Part shown: positions 61,176-64,000 of the stretch, piece after piece | Position numbering within the stretch: position 1 is the stretch's first letter | How the letters are laid out: the number at the start of each line of letters is the position of its first letter | Assembly: GCA_964514385.1 (NCBI GenBank) | Contig: CAZEQJ010000007.1 | Span: forward strand, 1 to 64,000 | Direction: 5' to 3' | Length of the DNA: 64,000 nucleotides | Origin: CAZEQJ01 sp964514385 | GTDB taxonomy: Bacteria; Bacteroidota; Bacteroidia; Cytophagales; Cyclobacteriaceae | Notes under the pieces: generated by a model | Told to the model about the DNA's origin: nothing | Database searches by the model: none | What the model saw: the letters and a program-made list of their open reading frames with translations, nothing else | Program-made: the position numbers and the translations under genes

Positions 61176-63110
61176 TTATTTCTTTTCATCCTTGTCGTCG
61201 ACTTCTTCATATTCGACATCACTTACATCATCAGCAGCTTCTCCGCCGGTCTGGCCTGCATCACCTGATGATTCGGCTCCTCCTTCAGTGTCTCCTGCTG
61301 CTTGCTGCGCCTGATAGATTTCCTGGCTTGCTGCCTGCCATTTTTCATTCAGGCTGTTCATCGCAGTTTCTATTCCTGCTACATCCTGCGCCTGATGTGC
61401 TTTTTTGAGCTCTTCAAGAGCAGATTCAATTGCAGATTTATTACCGTCGGAAAGCTTATCACCATATTCCTTAAGCTGTTTTTCAGTCTGGAAGATCAGT
61501 GAATCGGCCTGATTGATTTTATCTGCTTTTTCTTTTTCTTCCTTGTCTTTTTCAGCATTGGCTTTAGCCTCATTTTTCATCTTTTCGATTTCATCATCGG
61601 TAAGGCCGCTGCTGGCTTCGATACGGATTTTTTGTTCTTTACCTGTTCCCTTATCTTTTGCTGATACATTTAATATACCATTAGCATCGATATCGAAGGT
61701 AACCTCAATTTGTGGTACACCTCGTGGTGCAGGTGGTATACCATCAAGATGGAACCGGCCAATAGTGCGGTTATCCCTTGCCATCGGTCTCTCACCTTGT
61801 AAGACGTGAATTTCTACAGACGGCTGATTATCTGATGCAGTACTGAAGACCTCAGATTTTTTAGTCGGAATTGTGGTATTCGATTCGATCAGCTTGGTAA
61901 ATACACCTCCCATGGTTTCAATACCCAGAGATAATGGTGTGACATCCAGTAAAAGTACATCTTTCACTTCACCCGTCAGTACACCACCCTGAATCGCAGC
62001 ACCAATGGCTACTACCTCATCAGGGTTTACACCTTTCGAAGGCTTTTTCCCAAAGAATTTTTCTACCTCTTCCTGAATTTTCGGGATACGTGTTGAGCCA
62101 CCTACAAGTATCACTTCATCGATATCAGATGATGTCATACCTGCATCCTGAAGAGCCTTTTTGCAGGGAGTGAGTGTTCGCTGCACGAGGCTGTCAGAAA
62201 GCTGCTCAAATTTTGACCTTGACAACGTTCTCACCAGGTGTTTAGGGATACCATCAACCGGCATGATATATGGCAGGTTGATTTCTGTGCTGGACGAACT
62301 TGATAATTCGATTTTAGCTTTTTCGGCCGCTTCTTTCAGTCGCTGAAGAGCCATAGGATCTTTTCTCAGATCAATATTTTCATCTTTAAGGAACTCTTCT
62401 GCCAGCCAGTTGATAATCACCTGGTCAAAATCATCACCACCCAGGTGAACGTCACCATTAGTTGATTTTACCTCAAATACGCCGTCACCTAATTCAAGAA
62501 TTGAGATATCAAATGTACCACCTCCAAGGTCGTACACCGCAATTTTCATGTCCTTGTTTTTCTTATCGAGACCGTATGCAAGAGCAGCTGCTGTAGGTTC
62601 ATTTATGATTCTTTTTACCTCCAGTCCGGCAATTTGTCCGGCTTCTTTGGTTGCCTGACGCTCTGCATCGTTAAAATACGCCGGAACTGTGATTACAGCT
62701 TCTGTAATTTCAGTTCCCAGGTAGTCTTCAGCCGTCGACTTCATCTTCTGAAGTATCATGGCAGATATCTCCTGTGCAGTATAATCACGGTCTCCGATCT
62801 TTACACGCACTGTATTATTCGATCCTTTTGAAAGTTCATAGGATACGTGCTTCATTTCATCGGTGACATTATCATAATTTTTACCCATGAATCTCTTCAC
62901 GGATGAAATGGTATTTCTCGGATTGGTAATGGCCTGGCGCTTTGCAGGATCACCTACTTTTCGCTCGCCATTCCCATTATCAAGAAAAGCCACAATAGAC
63001 GGTGTAGTCCGTCTTCCTTCACTGTTCGGGATAACTACCGGCTCGTTTCCTTCCATCACGGCGACGCAAGAGTTAGTAGTTCCCAGGTCAATACCAATAA
63101 TCTTTCCCAT
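61176..63110 (-). CDS. dnaK: Chaperone DnaK (Hsp70)
   Basis: A 644-residue Hsp70. ATPase domain: 'MGKIIGIDLGTTNSCVAVME', 'AVYDLGGGTFDISILELGDG' and 'VILVGGSTRIPKIQEEVEKF'. The substrate domain follows ('LLLDVTPLSLGIETMGGVFT'), with a Gln/Gly-rich tail ending in the acidic EEVDDKDEKK-type C-terminus. No dnaJ or grpE adjacent, and no CIRCE element seen in the 170-base divergent region. Confidence 0.98.
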   Translation of the reverse strand: MGKIIGIDLGTTNSCVAVMEGNEPVVIPNSEGRRTTPSIVAFLDNGNGERKVGDPAKRQAITNPRNTISSVKRFMGKNYDNVTDEMKHVSYELSKGSNNTVRVKIGDRDYTAQEISAMILQKMKSTAEDYLGTEITEAVITVPAYFNDAERQATKEAGQIAGLEVKRIINEPTAAALAYGLDKKNKDMKIAVYDLGGGTFDISILELGDGVFEVKSTNGDVHLGGDDFDQVIINWLAEEFLKDENIDLRKDPMALQRLKEAAEKAKIELSSSSSTEINLPYIMPVDGIPKHLVRTLSRSKFEQLSDSLVQRTLTPCKKALQDAGMTSSDIDEVILVGGSTRIPKIQEEVEKFFGKKPSKGVNPDEVVAIGAAIQGGVLTGEVKDVLLLDVTPLSLGIETMGGVFTKLIESNTTIPTKKSEVFSTASDNQPSVEIHVLQGERPMARDNRTIGRFHLDGIPPAPRGVPQIEVTFDIDANGILNVSAKDKGTGKEQKIRIEASSGLTDDEIEKMKNEAKANAEKDKEEKEKADKINQADSLIFQTEKQLKEYGDKLSDGNKSAIESALEELKKAHQAQDVAGIETAMNSLNEKWQAASQEIYQAQQAAGDTEGGAESSGDAGQTGGEAADDVSDVEYEEVDDKDEKK

Positions 63111-63280
63111 TTGATATATAGTTTTTAAATGTTACTTCAGTTCAGTTTGCCATCCTCTTCCTATCAAGGCTTATGCCAATAGCAAGGATATGACATATTG
63201 TCAGGGAAGTCAGATTTTTAGGAGTTGCAAAGCCTTTGCGCAATAAAATAGGTCCGGCCACGTATTTGAAATAAAAGGAT

Positions 63281-63961
63281 ATGGAAAATAAGAAAAATGA
63301 AAGGTATAATTTGGAAAAATACCGTAGTGCATTGTTTTTCGTTGGTTTAATCATTGCGTTTTCATTGGTTATCACCGCCTTTGAATGGAAAACAGATATC
63401 CCCAAAATGGATATACAAAGGGTAGAGCATGAAGAGGAATTTCTGAATCTGGATGAGATTATCCCCGAAAACAGGTTTATACCCGAGCGCCCTAAACCGA
63501 AAACTACCATTGTAACGAAAAAGCTGGTAACTGAAGAACCTGCTGAATCCTTTCAGCCAGATGCTGTTGTGATAAAACCCGAACCTGAAGATTTTGATGA
63601 CCTCATGACGGGTTGGAAGGTTGTGGATACTTCTGTGATTGATGAGCCGACCGATTACACCTCTGAGGAAGCGTCCCCGGTAGGTGGATTATCTGCTTTC
63701 TATTCATTTCTTTATGGTGAGATCCGATATCCGGATAGGGCCAGACGACTGGGTATTACAGGCAGGGTGACAGCTGAATTTACCATCGGCTCTGATGGCG
63801 TAATACGTGATGTGAAAATCATCAAAGGGATCGATAAATCCTGTGACCAGGAGGTGATCCGTGTGTTAGAGCTGGCACCAGACTGGTATTCGGAGATAAG
63901 AAATGGCCTCCCGGTGAGTAAGGTTGTGTGCATTACAGTAAAATTTCATACCGATATGTAG
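63281..63961 (+). CDS. TonB-family energy transducer
   Basis: A 226-residue protein. The N-terminal helix anchors it ('SALFFVGLIIAFSLVITAFE'), a Pro/Glu-rich linker follows ('FIPERPKPKTTIVTKKLV'), and the C-terminal TonB domain has 'EIRYPDRARRLGITGRVTAE' (YPxxAR motif) and 'FTIGSDGVIRDVKIIKG'. It transfers proton-motive energy to outer-membrane transporters. Divergent from dnaK; no exbBD in the window. Confidence 0.92.
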   Translation: MENKKNERYNLEKYRSALFFVGLIIAFSLVITAFEWKTDIPKMDIQRVEHEEEFLNLDEIIPENRFIPERPKPKTTIVTKKLVTEEPAESFQPDAVVIKPEPEDFDDLMTGWKVVDTSVIDEPTDYTSEEASPVGGLSAFYSFLYGEIRYPDRARRLGITGRVTAEFTIGSDGVIRDVKIIKGIDKSCDQEVIRVLELAPDWYSEIRNGLPVSKVVCITVKFHTDM

Positions 63962-64000
63962 AAAGCATTGAAATACCTACCTTTGCACCCTTAATATCAC

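Noticed and set aside
63111..63280. CIRCE or other heat-shock operator before dnaK
   Set aside because: No TTAGCACTC-type inverted repeat in the divergent region.
1..64000. tRNA or rRNA genes, insertion sequences, prophage, origin
   Set aside because: I saw no tRNA cloverleaf, rRNA segment, transposase, phage gene or DnaA-box cluster on either strand; short RNAs could still be missed by eye.

Overview
The window is chromosomal DNA of a gliding, aerobic member of the Bacteroidota, most likely a marine Cytophagales-type organism. The evidence is a gliding lipoprotein (GldH), a type IX secretion C-terminal sorting domain on a secreted amylase, a GWxTD protein, DUF2723, DUF6702 and DUF2805 family proteins, and several promoter -7 boxes of the Bacteroidota form TAnnTTTG. 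Two runs of ten Ns (1830-1839 and 7802-7811) are assembly gaps, and each interrupts a gene.

Layout. 1-3.5 kb: an AT-rich accessory block with all genes on the + strand (a DUF1593 protein running in from the left, a PIN toxin-like pair, an orphan gene and a ParD/ParE pair). The genes are separated by long imperfect inverted repeats that look like attC recombination sites of a cassette array; no integrase is present. 3.6-14.7 kb: a maltodextrin locus with two GH13 enzymes on the - strand (one exported, one secreted by type IX) and, divergently, beta-phosphoglucomutase, a GH65 phosphorylase, a lipoprotein GH13 and an MFS sugar transporter. 14.7-20.6 kb: a membrane patatin-like protein, a one-TM protein, a class C beta-lactamase-like hydrolase, a TPR protein, and a winged-helix regulator with its membrane partner. 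20.6-23.6 kb: a PAS histidine kinase, a response regulator fused to a Crp/Fnr protein, and a divergent UspA gene with a perfect FNR/FixK-like palindrome upstream.

24-31.9 kb: a complete aerobic carbon monoxide dehydrogenase operon, coxM-S-L-G-D-E plus an XdhC/CoxF-like gene fused to a YHS metal-binding domain. CoxL carries the active-site loop AYRCSFR of true (form I) CO dehydrogenases, and the M-S-L order is the form I order. A cysteine-rich membrane protein lies just upstream.

32-58 kb: mostly housekeeping and envelope genes (gldH, PSP1/RicT-like, purD, recQ, kdsD, manC, rlmB, GWxTD, a 2OG-Fe oxygenase plus methyltransferase, DUF2723, a second histidine kinase, glyS, inositol monophosphatase, lnt, HupE/UreJ-like, M1 peptidase, sodium:solute symporter, clpS). 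58.5-59.8 kb: a proton-pumping rhodopsin (Asp-Thr-Glu motif, green-tuned Met) with a Gly at the position of the carotenoid-antenna fenestration, in an operon with an NTF2/SnoaL-like protein. The window ends with rarA, dnaK and a TonB-like gene.

Taken together, the organism seems to be a polysaccharide-degrading heterotroph that can supplement its energy from trace CO and from light. The CO and light modules lie about 27 kb apart.
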